Assembly (NCBI GenBank): GCA_035508495.1
Contig: DATJMX010000015.1
Coordinates: 1 to 50,332, forward strand
Reading direction: 5' to 3'
Length of the DNA stretch: 50,332 nt
Source of the DNA: Candidatus Binataceae bacterium
GTDB taxonomy: Bacteria; Desulfobacterota; Binatia; Binatales; Binataceae
Part shown: piece by piece, positions 7,599-15,015 of the stretch
Position numbering within the stretch: position 1 is the stretch's first letter
How the letters are laid out: every line of letters begins with the position of its first letter
Translations under genes and position numbers: made by a program
The notes under the pieces: model-generated
The model's database searches: none
The model's input: the letters and a program-made list of their open reading frames with translations, nothing else
What the model was told of the DNA's origin: nothing

Positions 7599-8612
7599 AT
7601 GAACGAAACCGCCGGCGTCATCCTGCTCGTCCTGCTGCTCTTCGGTCCGCTCGCCGTTGCGTCCGTCGAGCACAACATCGAGGCGTACTTTCTCGTCCTC
7701 GGCGTTATCGCGACGCTGATCGGCGAAGGCTTCAGTGCGCATCTGCTGAAAGAGGCGCTCACCGAGCCGTTGGAGATAAGCGCCGCGGTTTTCGTTGCAG
7801 CTCTGATCTTCCGCTGGGTCGGACCGCGTATCGACGACGCGTTCGGAGGGCTGCGAGCAAAGGCCTCGCGCGGGATGCTGGCTGCCGTATCGATTTTTGC
7901 GATCGCAATGCTGGCGAGCCTTATCACCGCGATCGTTGCCGCCCTGGTCCTCGTGCAGGTCATTGGACTGCTGCATCTGGAACCGGAACGACGGCCAACC
8001 GTGACAGTCGCGGCATGCTTCGCCGTCGGGATGGGCGCCTCGCTCACTCCGATTGGGGAGCCGCTCTCGACGCTGGCCGCCTATGCGCTCAATCTCAGCT
8101 TCTTTGGGTTGTTTGAGCTACTCGCACCATGGGTCATTCCCGGTGTCGTCGCCACCGCGCTACTGGCCGGATTCCTAGCGCGCGGCGATTACGTTCATGC
8201 GCAAGGAACGGCTCACAAGGATCAGACCGTCAGCTCGATCGTGATTCAAACCGCAAAGGTCTTCGCCTTCGTCGCAGGCCTGGTATTGATCAGCCACGCC
8301 TACGGTCCGATCGCGACCAAGTACGTTGCGATGCTCTCGAACGACGCGCTCTTCTTCGCCAACATGGTGTCGGCCGCGCTCGACAACGCCACGCTGGTTG
8401 CACTCGAAGTTCATCAGATGCCGCTGGATCGCGCACGCGAGGCGATTATCTCTCTCCTCGTCTCGGGCGGGATGCTGATTCCGGGCAATATTCCGAATAT
8501 CGTGAGCGCCGGTGCGCTCAGGATCGACAGCCAGCGATGGGCTCGCGTCGGAGTTCCCATTGGAATCGTGCTGCTGGGTATCTATTTTGCTGTACTCAAG
8601 CTTGCCTCATGA
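7599..8612 (+). CDS. DUF1646-like cation transporter
   Basis: 337 residues with about ten hydrophobic segments. Two halves each carry a broken-helix type motif: GMGASLTPIGEPLSTLAAY near residue 150 and MLIPGNIPNIVSAGAL near residue 295. TPIGEP and GNIPN resemble the paired substrate-binding loops of the NhaD/ion-transporter superfamily. SAALDNATLVALE near residue 250 is another conserved stretch. I assign it to the DUF1646 family of predicted inner-membrane cation transporters; the ion is not known. The ATG at 7599 follows 51 bases after the porin terminator, so it is probably a separate unit. A 286-base gap (8613-8898) follows in which I see no gene. Confidence 0.75.
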   Translation: MNETAGVILLVLLLFGPLAVASVEHNIEAYFLVLGVIATLIGEGFSAHLLKEALTEPLEISAAVFVAALIFRWVGPRIDDAFGGLRAKASRGMLAAVSIFAIAMLASLITAIVAALVLVQVIGLLHLEPERRPTVTVAACFAVGMGASLTPIGEPLSTLAAYALNLSFFGLFELLAPWVIPGVVATALLAGFLARGDYVHAQGTAHKDQTVSSIVIQTAKVFAFVAGLVLISHAYGPIATKYVAMLSNDALFFANMVSAALDNATLVALEVHQMPLDRAREAIISLLVSGGMLIPGNIPNIVSAGALRIDSQRWARVGVPIGIVLLGIYFAVLKLAS

Positions 8613-8898
8613 AAGCGAAGAGCGGGACGCTAAAAGGGCCACCTGCGTTCGAGTTTCAAGGGAAGCGCGATGGCAACGGCGCCAGTTTGCTGCGCAAACA
8701 GGCGTCGAATGCCTTTTTTGAGTGCATTTGCGATAACTCGGATTTCATGATGAAACCAAGGCGGTTGGTTTCGGTTTCGACTTGGCGGAGGATTCCCCGC
8801 TCTCTTCGATCGGCTGCCGCCCACAACCAAACCAATTTGGCTTTTAGAGATGAAGGGTTCGCCGCCCCGTATTAGCGGCGAGGAGGGACAGTCGTTCG

Positions 8899-10326
8899 AT
8901 GACGCCTAAAGAGGTACTGCAGTTTATCAAAGATAAGGGAGTGGTGATGGTCGATATCAAGTTTATCGACCTGCTCGGCACGTGGCAGCATTTCTCCGCT
9001 CCAATCTCGGAGTTCAAAGACACGGCCCCGTTCGAAGAGGGCCTTGGCTTTGACGGATCGTCGATTCGCGGATGGCAGGCGATCGACGCGAGCGACATGC
9101 TGGTCATCCCTGATCCAGACACCGCGGTGCTCGATCCCTTCACCAAGGACCCGACGCTCAGCTTGATCGCCGACATCTCGGATCCGATCACCCGCGCCGA
9201 CTACACCCGCGACCCGCGCAACATCGCAAAGAAGGCCGAGGCTTATCTGAAGTCTACCGGCATCGGTGACGTCGCCTTCTTCGGCCCGGAGCCCGAGTTT
9301 TTCATTTTCGACGGTCTGCGCTTCGATACCACGCAGAATTCGAGCTACTACCACATCGAATCTAACGAAGGTAATTGGAACAGCGGCCGCCAGGATGCCG
9401 TTCTCGGCGGGCTCAACACCGGTTACAAGGTCCGCAACAAGGAAGGCTACTTCCCCGTTCCCCCGACCGACAGCTTGCAGGACATCCGCACCGAAATGGT
9501 GCTCGAGATGGAGCGCGTCGGCATCCGCGTCGAGAAGCAGCATCACGAGGTCGCGACCGCCGGTCAGGCTGAAATCGACATGCGCTTCCAGTCGCTGGTG
9601 AAGATGGGCGACTGGCTGACCTGGTACAAGTACATCGTGAAGAACGTCGCCAAGCGTCATGGAATGACGGCGACCTTCATGCCCAAGCCGATCTTCGGCG
9701 ACAACGGCACGGGAATGCATACCCACCAGAGCATCTGGAAGGGCGAGACTCCACTGTTCGCGGGCTCGGGCTACGCCGGGATGTCGGAGCTGGCGATGCA
9801 CTACATCGCGGGCATCCTCCATCACGCGCCGTCGATCGCCGCGTTCACCAACCCCGGTACTAACTCGTATCGCCGCCTCGTGCCGGGCTTCGAAGCGCCG
9901 ATCAACCTCGCATACTCGAGCCGCAACCGCTCGGCCTCGGTGCGTATCCCGATGTACTCGCCGTCGCCCAAGGCCAAGCGAATCGAAGTGCGCTTCCCCG
10001 ACCCGACCTGCAATCCGTATCTCGCGTTCTCAGCGATGCTGATGGCGGGTCTCGACGGTATCCAGCGCCGGCTCGATCCGGGCCAGCCGCTCGACAAGGA
10101 CATCTACGCCCTGTCGCCGGCCGAGCTTGCCGAAGTGCCGAGCATGCCGCCGTCACTCGAAGCGTCGCTCGAGAATCTCAAGAAGGATCACGAGTACCTG
10201 CTGAAGGGCGACGTGTTCACCGAGGATCTGATCGAGACTTGGATCGACTACAAGATGAGCAAGGAAGTAAGCGCGATCCGCCTCCGTCCGCATCCCTACG
10301 AATTCGCGCTCTACTACGACGCGTAA
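8899..10326 (+). CDS. glnA: Glutamine synthetase type I
   Basis: 475 residues, the length of bacterial GSI-beta enzymes. It makes glutamine from glutamate, ammonia and ATP in the cytoplasm. Visible blocks are the beta-grasp Asp region [10 protein letters not shown] (51-60), [12 protein letters not shown] with the metal-binding Glu (128-139), the ATP-binding loop [16 protein letters not shown] (263-278), and the glutamate-binding RLVPGFEAP (326-334). The adenylylation loop reads [12 protein letters not shown] with Tyr403, so regulation by GlnE adenylylation is likely. The ribosome site AGGAGGG lies 11 bases upstream of ATG 8899. No convincing sigma-54 promoter is visible. The gene ends in a very strong terminator. 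Confidence 0.97.
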   Translation: MTPKEVLQFIKDKGVVMVDIKFIDLLGTWQHFSAPISEFKDTAPFEEGLGFDGSSIRGWQAIDASDMLVIPDPDTAVLDPFTKDPTLSLIADISDPITRADYTRDPRNIAKKAEAYLKSTGIGDVAFFGPEPEFFIFDGLRFDTTQNSSYYHIESNEGNWNSGRQDAVLGGLNTGYKVRNKEGYFPVPPTDSLQDIRTEMVLEMERVGIRVEKQHHEVATAGQAEIDMRFQSLVKMGDWLTWYKYIVKNVAKRHGMTATFMPKPIFGDNGTGMHTHQSIWKGETPLFAGSGYAGMSELAMHYIAGILHHAPSIAAFTNPGTNSYRRLVPGFEAPINLAYSSRNRSASVRIPMYSPSPKAKRIEVRFPDPTCNPYLAFSAMLMAGLDGIQRRLDPGQPLDKDIYALSPAELAEVPSMPPSLEASLENLKKDHEYLLKGDVFTEDLIETWIDYKMSKEVSAIRLRPHPYEFALYYDA

Positions 10327-10352
10327 GAAAAAACGGCGTCAATTTCGAAACC

Positions 10353-10385
10353 AACGGCGGCGGGACCGAATCCCGCCGCCGTTTT
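10353..10385 (+). terminator. Intrinsic terminator of glnA
   Basis: Arms AACGGCGGCGGGA (10353-10365) and TCCCGCCGCCGTT (10371-10383) pair perfectly around CCGAA and run into TTTT. It starts 27 bases after the glnA stop. Confidence 0.92.
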
Positions 10386-10387
10386 CT

Positions 10388-10460
10388 ACTCCTCTCCCTG
10401 TTTTTTGGCCCCCTCGCCTTCTCTTCTGGTTCCCGCTCCTTATCCTAGGAGAGGGGATCA
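10388..10460. repeat. REP-like pyrimidine-rich intergenic repeat
   Basis: Between the glnA terminator and the next gene lies CTCCTCTCCCTG near 10389 and, facing it, TCCTAGGAGAGGGGATCAG near 10443. The complementary ends could fold back on each other. Related words (CCTCTCCCT, TCCTAGGA, GGAGAGGGGA) recur at 38564-38708, which suggests a dispersed repeat family. Nothing coding is seen in 10386-10585. Confidence 0.5.
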
Positions 10461-10585
10461 GAGACAAGGGAGGAAACCCAGAAAAGTCAGAGGCGCGGAA
10501 TTGCCTTCTCGTTTGACGATCGCGATTGGCGCGGACTAAGTTCACCCTCATCGCTCGCGAGTCTTTCGGCAAAGGAGCTACTGCC

Positions 10586-11539
10586 ATGCCGTCAATTAAC
10601 ACCGTCACAGGAACGATTTCGCCCGAGCAGCTCGGCACCACCCTGATGCATGAGCATCTGCTGATCGGATGGGCCGGATGGGAGCTCGATTCCGCCGCGC
10701 CAAAGTTCGATCGCAAGACCGCGCTCAAGAACTGCACCGAGCGCCTCAAGGAGACGCGCGACCTTGGACTTCAGACCTTCGTCGATCCGTGCCCGATGGA
10801 TATCGGACGCGACGTAAGCTTCATGGCTGAAGTCGCCTCCGCGACCGGCGTCAACATCATCTGCGCGACGGGACTCTACAAGGAAGACCTCGGCAACACC
10901 GCTTACTTCAAGCAGCGCACCATCGACGATATTGCCGACGTTTACACCTCTGAGATCGAAAAAGGCATCGCCGGGACCGGGATCCGCGCCGGTATCATCA
11001 AGTGCGCGACCGGCAAGGGCCAAGTTACCAAGTACGAGGAGATGTGCCTGCGCGCCGCCTCGCGCGCGCACAAGAAGACGGGAGTGCCCATCACGACCCA
11101 TACTGAGGAAGGCACGATGGGCCGCGAGCAGCTCGACATCTTCGCATCAGAGGGCGTTGACCTCCGCCACGTGATTATCGGGCACAGCTGCGGGTCAGCG
11201 GATTTGAAGTATCACACCGATATGCTGGATCGCGGATGCGTCCTCGGCTTCGACCGCTTCGGCCTGGACTTCATACATCCGGACAAGCTGCGGCTGGCGG
11301 CGTTGATCGGCCTCGCCGGTGTGGGCTACGAATCGCAGATCGTCCTGTCACACGATAGCGTCGCATGCTGGCTCGGCCGCGGCATGGAACTACCGCCCGA
11401 GCTGGCAAAGGGTGTCGAGAACTGGACGCCGACCCATGTATTCAAGAACATCGTGCCCGCACTAAAGCGCGCTGGAGTCAGCGAGGCAAAAGTGAAGTCG
11501 ATGTTGGTCGAGAATCCGCGCCGCTTCTTCGGAAACTGA
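10586..11539 (+). CDS. Phosphotriesterase-family metal-dependent hydrolase
   Basis: From ATG 10586 (ribosome site AAAGGAG, 10571-10577) the product is 317 residues, normal for the family. All binuclear-metal ligands are visible: His22 and His24 in MHEHLL, Lys139 in GIIKCATG (the carboxylated Lys), His172 in TTHTEEG, His200 in IIGHSCG and Asp257 in LSHDS. Family members are mostly lactonases (acyl-homoserine or other lactones), with organophosphate hydrolysis as a side activity. The natural substrate here is not known; a lactonase role is inference. An upstream in-frame ATG at 10526 would add 20 residues that lack family similarity. Confidence 0.9.
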   Translation: MPSINTVTGTISPEQLGTTLMHEHLLIGWAGWELDSAAPKFDRKTALKNCTERLKETRDLGLQTFVDPCPMDIGRDVSFMAEVASATGVNIICATGLYKEDLGNTAYFKQRTIDDIADVYTSEIEKGIAGTGIRAGIIKCATGKGQVTKYEEMCLRAASRAHKKTGVPITTHTEEGTMGREQLDIFASEGVDLRHVIIGHSCGSADLKYHTDMLDRGCVLGFDRFGLDFIHPDKLRLAALIGLAGVGYESQIVLSHDSVACWLGRGMELPPELAKGVENWTPTHVFKNIVPALKRAGVSEAKVKSMLVENPRRFFGN

Positions 11540-11550
11540 TTTGGAAGGTG

Positions 11551-11583
11551 GAAGGGGCGGGACCGGCTCAATCCGGCCCCTTC
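11551..11583. terminator. Hairpin between convergent genes
   Basis: GAAGGGGC (11551-11558) and GCCCCTTC (11576-11583) can pair, with further partial pairing inside (CCGG segments). It lies between the convergent hydrolase and HTH genes. There is no long T-run, so it is only a weak candidate for a shared terminator. Confidence 0.4.
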
Positions 11584-11592
11584 TGCCATTTC

Positions 11593-11814
11593 CTACTTCG
11601 CGGATCTTACTTCCGGCTGCAGAGCAGACGATTCCGCCTGCGAGCGCCACCTATCGATAGCTTCCACCGTGAAGCGCCAGTCGCTGCCAACCCGGAAGGC
11701 CGGAATCTGGTTGCGCTTGAGCATCCTGTAGATCGTCGAGGGGTGGACGCGTAGATAGTTCGACACTTCCTGGACCGTAAGAACCCTGCTTTTCATCTGA
11801 TCAAACCGTTCCAT
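11593..11814 (-). CDS. Small helix-turn-helix protein, excisionase-type fold
   Basis: The ATG at 11814 has GAGGTG close upstream; the frame is open further but lacks family similarity there. The 73-residue product carries the MerR/excisionase-like winged HTH: LTVQEVSNYLRVHPSTIYRM, then LKRNQIPAFRVGSDWRFTVEAIDRW, where the wing residues R-VG-WRF are typical. Such small proteins in bacteria without phage neighbours are usually transcription factors of unknown target. No integrase or att-like repeat lies nearby, so a role in excision is unlikely. Its 184-base upstream region (11815-11998) contains the near-palindrome AACAAA-A-TTTGTT at 11963-11975, a possible binding site, and nothing else that I recognise. 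Confidence 0.8.
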   Translation of the reverse strand: MERFDQMKSRVLTVQEVSNYLRVHPSTIYRMLKRNQIPAFRVGSDWRFTVEAIDRWRSQAESSALQPEVRSAK

Positions 11815-11998
11815 AAACACCTCAGCGTCCCACGCCTCCCCCTTCCCTTGCTCGCAGACCGCAGAACAAGAGAATCGGGCCAATAAGCCCGGCGAGCGTT
11901 AGTAGTATGCATTAAAGACAACATAGCTGCGCAGTGCGCGCAAGCTGTTGCAGGGTTGAAACAACAAAATTTGTTACTTGTAGCACTGCAGAAACCAT

Positions 11999-13075
11999 TT
12001 AGTTTAACAATGCTACAATTGAGTCAACGTCCAGCTTCCGCGTGAGCGCGTGACCCAGCCGGTCGAGAAGAACGAACTCCACCCCGCCGTCACTGCGCTT
12101 TTTATCGAGCCTCAGCGCTCTCATAAAGCTCTCGTCCCGCCATTCCGAAGGCATTTCCACCGGCAACCCTGCTCGCTCGATCAAACGAAACAGACGCGAC
12201 GATTCGTCGGCCGAAAGACCCGAATGGAGGCTCGACAGCCGCGCCGCTGCGACCATCCCGATCGCAACCGCCTCGCCATGCAGGTACTCGCCGTAGCCGG
12301 CACTGGCCTCGATCGCGTGGCCGATCGTGTGCCCGAAGTTGAGGATCTTGCGCAGCCCGCCCTCGCGTTCGTCGGCGGAGACGACGGCGGCCTTGTGCTT
12401 GAGCGAGCGCGCGACCATCTCTTCGAGCGCGCCCTGGTTGCGCGCCAGTATCGCCTCGAGGCCGTGCTCCAGGCTGACGATCATCGGCGCATCCATGATC
12501 GCGCCATACTTGATGACTTCGGCGAGACCCTCGCGAAACTCGCGGTCTGGCAATGTCGACAGCGTGTCGATATCTGCGACAATCAGCCGCGGCTGATGAA
12601 ACGCGCCGATCAGATTCTTCGCCAGCCGATGATTGATCCCAGTCTTGCCGCCGAGCGACGAATCGACCTGCGCCGTGACCGTCGTGGGAATCTGCACCAC
12701 CGCGATCCCGCGCAGATAGGTCGCCGCCGCGAAGCCGGCGAGATCACCAACCACGCCGCCGCCCAGCGCGAACACAGTCCCCGAGCGATCGATGCCGAGA
12801 TTGGTCATCATATCGTAGATCGCCGCAATAACCTCCGCCGACTTGCTTTGTTCGCCCGCCGGTATCGTCAGGAGCTGCACCGAAAAACCCGCACGCTCGA
12901 GCGAACCGGTGACCTGCTTTCCATAGAATTGCGTCACGTTCGAATCGGTCACGATGATCGATTTCGCGGGCTTCAGGCCCGCACCGAGCGCGAGCGCGCC
13001 CAGCTCGTCGAGCAGCGCGCTCCCCACGTGCACGTCGTGCGAAGCGGGTCCCAGTTCTACGCGGAAGGATTGCAT
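11999..13075 (-). CDS. aroB: 3-dehydroquinate synthase
   Basis: Second enzyme of the shikimate pathway: converts DAHP to 3-dehydroquinate using NAD and a metal. From ATG 13075 the product is 358 residues. Key blocks are the NAD loop GGGVVGDLAGFAAATYLRG, the substrate loop QVDSSLGGKTGIN, the metal Glu in GLAEVIKYG, and the metal His residues in NFGHTIGHAIEA and LHGEAVAIGM. The open frame up to 13333 lies inside aroK and is a shadow, since AroB homology begins at MQSFRVELG. The start lies inside the last 19 bases of aroK, so translation is probably coupled. It is the last gene of aroC-aroK-aroB. Confidence 0.97.
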   Translation of the reverse strand: MQSFRVELGPASHDVHVGSALLDELGALALGAGLKPAKSIIVTDSNVTQFYGKQVTGSLERAGFSVQLLTIPAGEQSKSAEVIAAIYDMMTNLGIDRSGTVFALGGGVVGDLAGFAAATYLRGIAVVQIPTTVTAQVDSSLGGKTGINHRLAKNLIGAFHQPRLIVADIDTLSTLPDREFREGLAEVIKYGAIMDAPMIVSLEHGLEAILARNQGALEEMVARSLKHKAAVVSADEREGGLRKILNFGHTIGHAIEASAGYGEYLHGEAVAIGMVAAARLSSLHSGLSADESSRLFRLIERAGLPVEMPSEWRDESFMRALRLDKKRSDGGVEFVLLDRLGHALTRKLDVDSIVALLN

Positions 13076-13626
13076 CGTTTGTAATTGTTGAAACCTTCGA
13101 TAACGCGTTCTGCTGCCTCGGCGATCGAGATGTCCGACGTATCGACGCAGACATCTGCACGCGCATAGGCTTCGGCACGCGCCGCCATCAGCTCGTTGAT
13201 TCGGTCGAGGACCGGCTTGCTGCCCTCCGTCAGCTTGGGGCGCTTGGCATGCGATCGCTCGACGCGCGCCGCAATAACCTCGGCGCGCGCCGTGAGGCAT
13301 ACCACGACGCCCGCGCGCTTGAGCGCCGCGCAATTCGATTCATCGACCAGCGCGCCACCTCCTGTCGAAACTACGGCCGGATAATGCCCATGGCAAAGCG
13401 GGCATCGGCGATGGCTCCGACCGATCGACGCGATCACCTCGCGCTCGATCTGCCGAAACCGCGCCTCGCCCTCATCAGCGAAAATTTGCGCGATCGGCTT
13501 GCCCGCAAGCCTCACGATTTCCGCGTCGGTATCGATAAGTTCCCATCCAAGCCGCGCCGCGACCACGTGGCCGACGGCGCTTTTGCCGGTCGCCATGAAG
13601 CCGGTGAGGATTAGCTTCGGAGTCAT
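13057..13626 (-). CDS. aroK: Shikimate kinase with a Cys/His-containing insertion
   Basis: Phosphorylates shikimate at O3 with ATP. From ATG 13626 it has 189 residues. The Walker A motif GFMATGKS is at 9-16, the shikimate-binding Asp pair in IDTDAEI at 31-37, the Arg in FRQIEREVI at 57-65, and the GGG loop STGGGALVD at 87-95. The lid region RSHAKRPKL contains the usual Arg. Between the helix after FRQIERE and the GGG loop, residues 71-83 (SHRRCPLCHGHYP) form an insertion with C-x2-C-H-x-H, not usual for AroK; it could bind metal, but this is not shown. The gene starts 23 bases after aroC and overlaps aroB by 19 bases. Confidence 0.95.
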   Translation of the reverse strand: MTPKLILTGFMATGKSAVGHVVAARLGWELIDTDAEIVRLAGKPIAQIFADEGEARFRQIEREVIASIGRSHRRCPLCHGHYPAVVSTGGGALVDESNCAALKRAGVVVCLTARAEVIAARVERSHAKRPKLTEGSKPVLDRINELMAARAEAYARADVCVDTSDISIAEAAERVIEGFNNYKRCNPSA

Positions 13627-13649
13627 CGCAGATCGCGCCGCACGCGCGC

Positions 13650-14816
13650 TCAATAGTCGCGCACTTGTTCGAGATAGCCCTGCCAGTTGCGCGTAATTTC
13701 AGTCAGCGAGTCGCCGCCAAATTTTTCGATAAACATCTGTGCCAGCACGAACGCTACTACCGACTCCGCGATCACCGCGGCGGCGGGAATTGCGCACACA
13801 TCGGAACGCTCGATCGTGCCGAGCGCTTCCTCTTTGGTCTTCGCATCGACCGAGCGCAGTGGCTGCATCAGTGTGGAGAGCGGCTTGAACGCGACGCGCA
13901 CCCGCAGCGGCTCACCCGTGCTCATCCCGCCTTCGCTGCCGCCAGAGTTGTTCGAATGGCGCGTGAAGCGCCGCTCCTCGCGGTCGTATCCGATCTCGTC
14001 GTGCAGGGCAGAGCCACGCACGCGCCCTGCCGTAAATCCGATTCCGAACTCCACGCCCTTGGTCGCCTGCAGGCTCATCAGCGCGAACGCGAGGCGCGCA
14101 TCGAGCTTGCGATCCCATTGCACGTAGCTGCCGAGGCCGACCGGGAGCCCCACCGCGACCACTTCGACGATACCGCCAAGAGTGTCGCCGGTGCCCTTGC
14201 AAGCATCGATCTCCGCGATGATCTTCTTCTCGGCTTCGGGATCCGCAACGCGTACCTGCGATTCCTCGGTGACACGCGCCAGCTCTTCGAGGCTGAGATT
14301 CTCAGGCGTTTTCGCCTCGGTCGCGCCGATACTCACGCAGTAGCCGAGCACGGTAATGCCGAACGGTTTGAGGAGTTCCTTCGCGAGGCCGCCGATCGCT
14401 ACGCGCGCGGTGGTCTCGCGCGCCGACGCGCGTTCCAGCACGTCGCGGATATCGTCCAGATCGTACTTGAGAATGCCGGCGAGGTCGGCATGTCCCGGGC
14501 GCGGCCGCGTGACGACTTTCGCTTCGCCGCGATCAGCGGGGTCGGCCGACATCCGCTTCGTCCAGTTTTTGAAGTCGCGGTTCTCGACAATGAACGTGAT
14601 CGGGCTGCCCATCGTCGTGCCGAAGCGGATTCCGGAGACGGGACGCGCTTCGTCTTTTTCGATCAGCATGCGGCCGCCGCGGCCATAACCTTTCTGGCGA
14701 CGCGCGAGGTCGTTGTTGATTGCGGCAAGGTCGATATGGAAGCCGGCGGGCACGCCCTCGACCACCGCGACAAGTTCGGGGCCGTGAGATTCACCGGCAG
14801 TCAGAAAACGCAGCAT
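13650..14816 (-). CDS. aroC: Chorismate synthase
   Basis: Converts EPSP to chorismate with reduced FMN. From ATG 14816 the product is 388 residues, beginning MLRFLTAGESHGPELVA, which is the conserved N-terminal signature with the catalytic His. Other blocks are GYGRGGRMLIE, TRPRPGHADLAG and the third signature RHSNNSGGSEGGMSTGEP. The open frame up to 14912 has no family similarity. It is the first gene of the aroC-aroK-aroB operon. A 199-base region (14817-15015) separates it from the divergent priA and must hold both promoters. Confidence 0.97.
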   Translation of the reverse strand: MLRFLTAGESHGPELVAVVEGVPAGFHIDLAAINNDLARRQKGYGRGGRMLIEKDEARPVSGIRFGTTMGSPITFIVENRDFKNWTKRMSADPADRGEAKVVTRPRPGHADLAGILKYDLDDIRDVLERASARETTARVAIGGLAKELLKPFGITVLGYCVSIGATEAKTPENLSLEELARVTEESQVRVADPEAEKKIIAEIDACKGTGDTLGGIVEVVAVGLPVGLGSYVQWDRKLDARLAFALMSLQATKGVEFGIGFTAGRVRGSALHDEIGYDREERRFTRHSNNSGGSEGGMSTGEPLRVRVAFKPLSTLMQPLRSVDAKTKEEALGTIERSDVCAIPAAAVIAESVVAFVLAQMFIEKFGGDSLTEITRNWQGYLEQVRDY

Positions 14817-15015
14817 CAGTTGGATATCCTGTACGCCGCGCCATAACGGCGCGACCGGGTATGTCGATTCAACCAGACTACGCCGGGCGGCGAAAGCGGG
14901 CACCATCGCCATCGGTAGTGTAGATTTCGAGCGGCCTCTCGCGCCAATCTTCCTATAACCTCGCCCGCAACGCGGGAGAGCCTATAAGAAAAAGCCGTAA
15001 GCAGGATTCTGCATA

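Noticed and set aside
8613..8898. Sigma-54 promoter before glnA (TGGCA...TTGC words near 8670-8695)
   Set aside because: The GG and GC elements are 15 or 9 bases apart rather than the needed 10, so it does not fit the -24/-12 pattern.
11593..11814. Excisionase of a phage or integrative element
   Set aside because: No integrase, phage genes or att repeats within the window; neighbours are chromosomal housekeeping genes.
12050..13084. 344-codon open frame opposite aroB
   Set aside because: Same reason: lies wholly within aroB on the other strand with no recognisable domain.
13665..14846. 393-codon open frame opposite aroC
   Set aside because: Antisense shadow of a certain gene; composition is Arg/His/Asp-rich as expected from the reverse frame of GC-rich coding DNA, with no motif.
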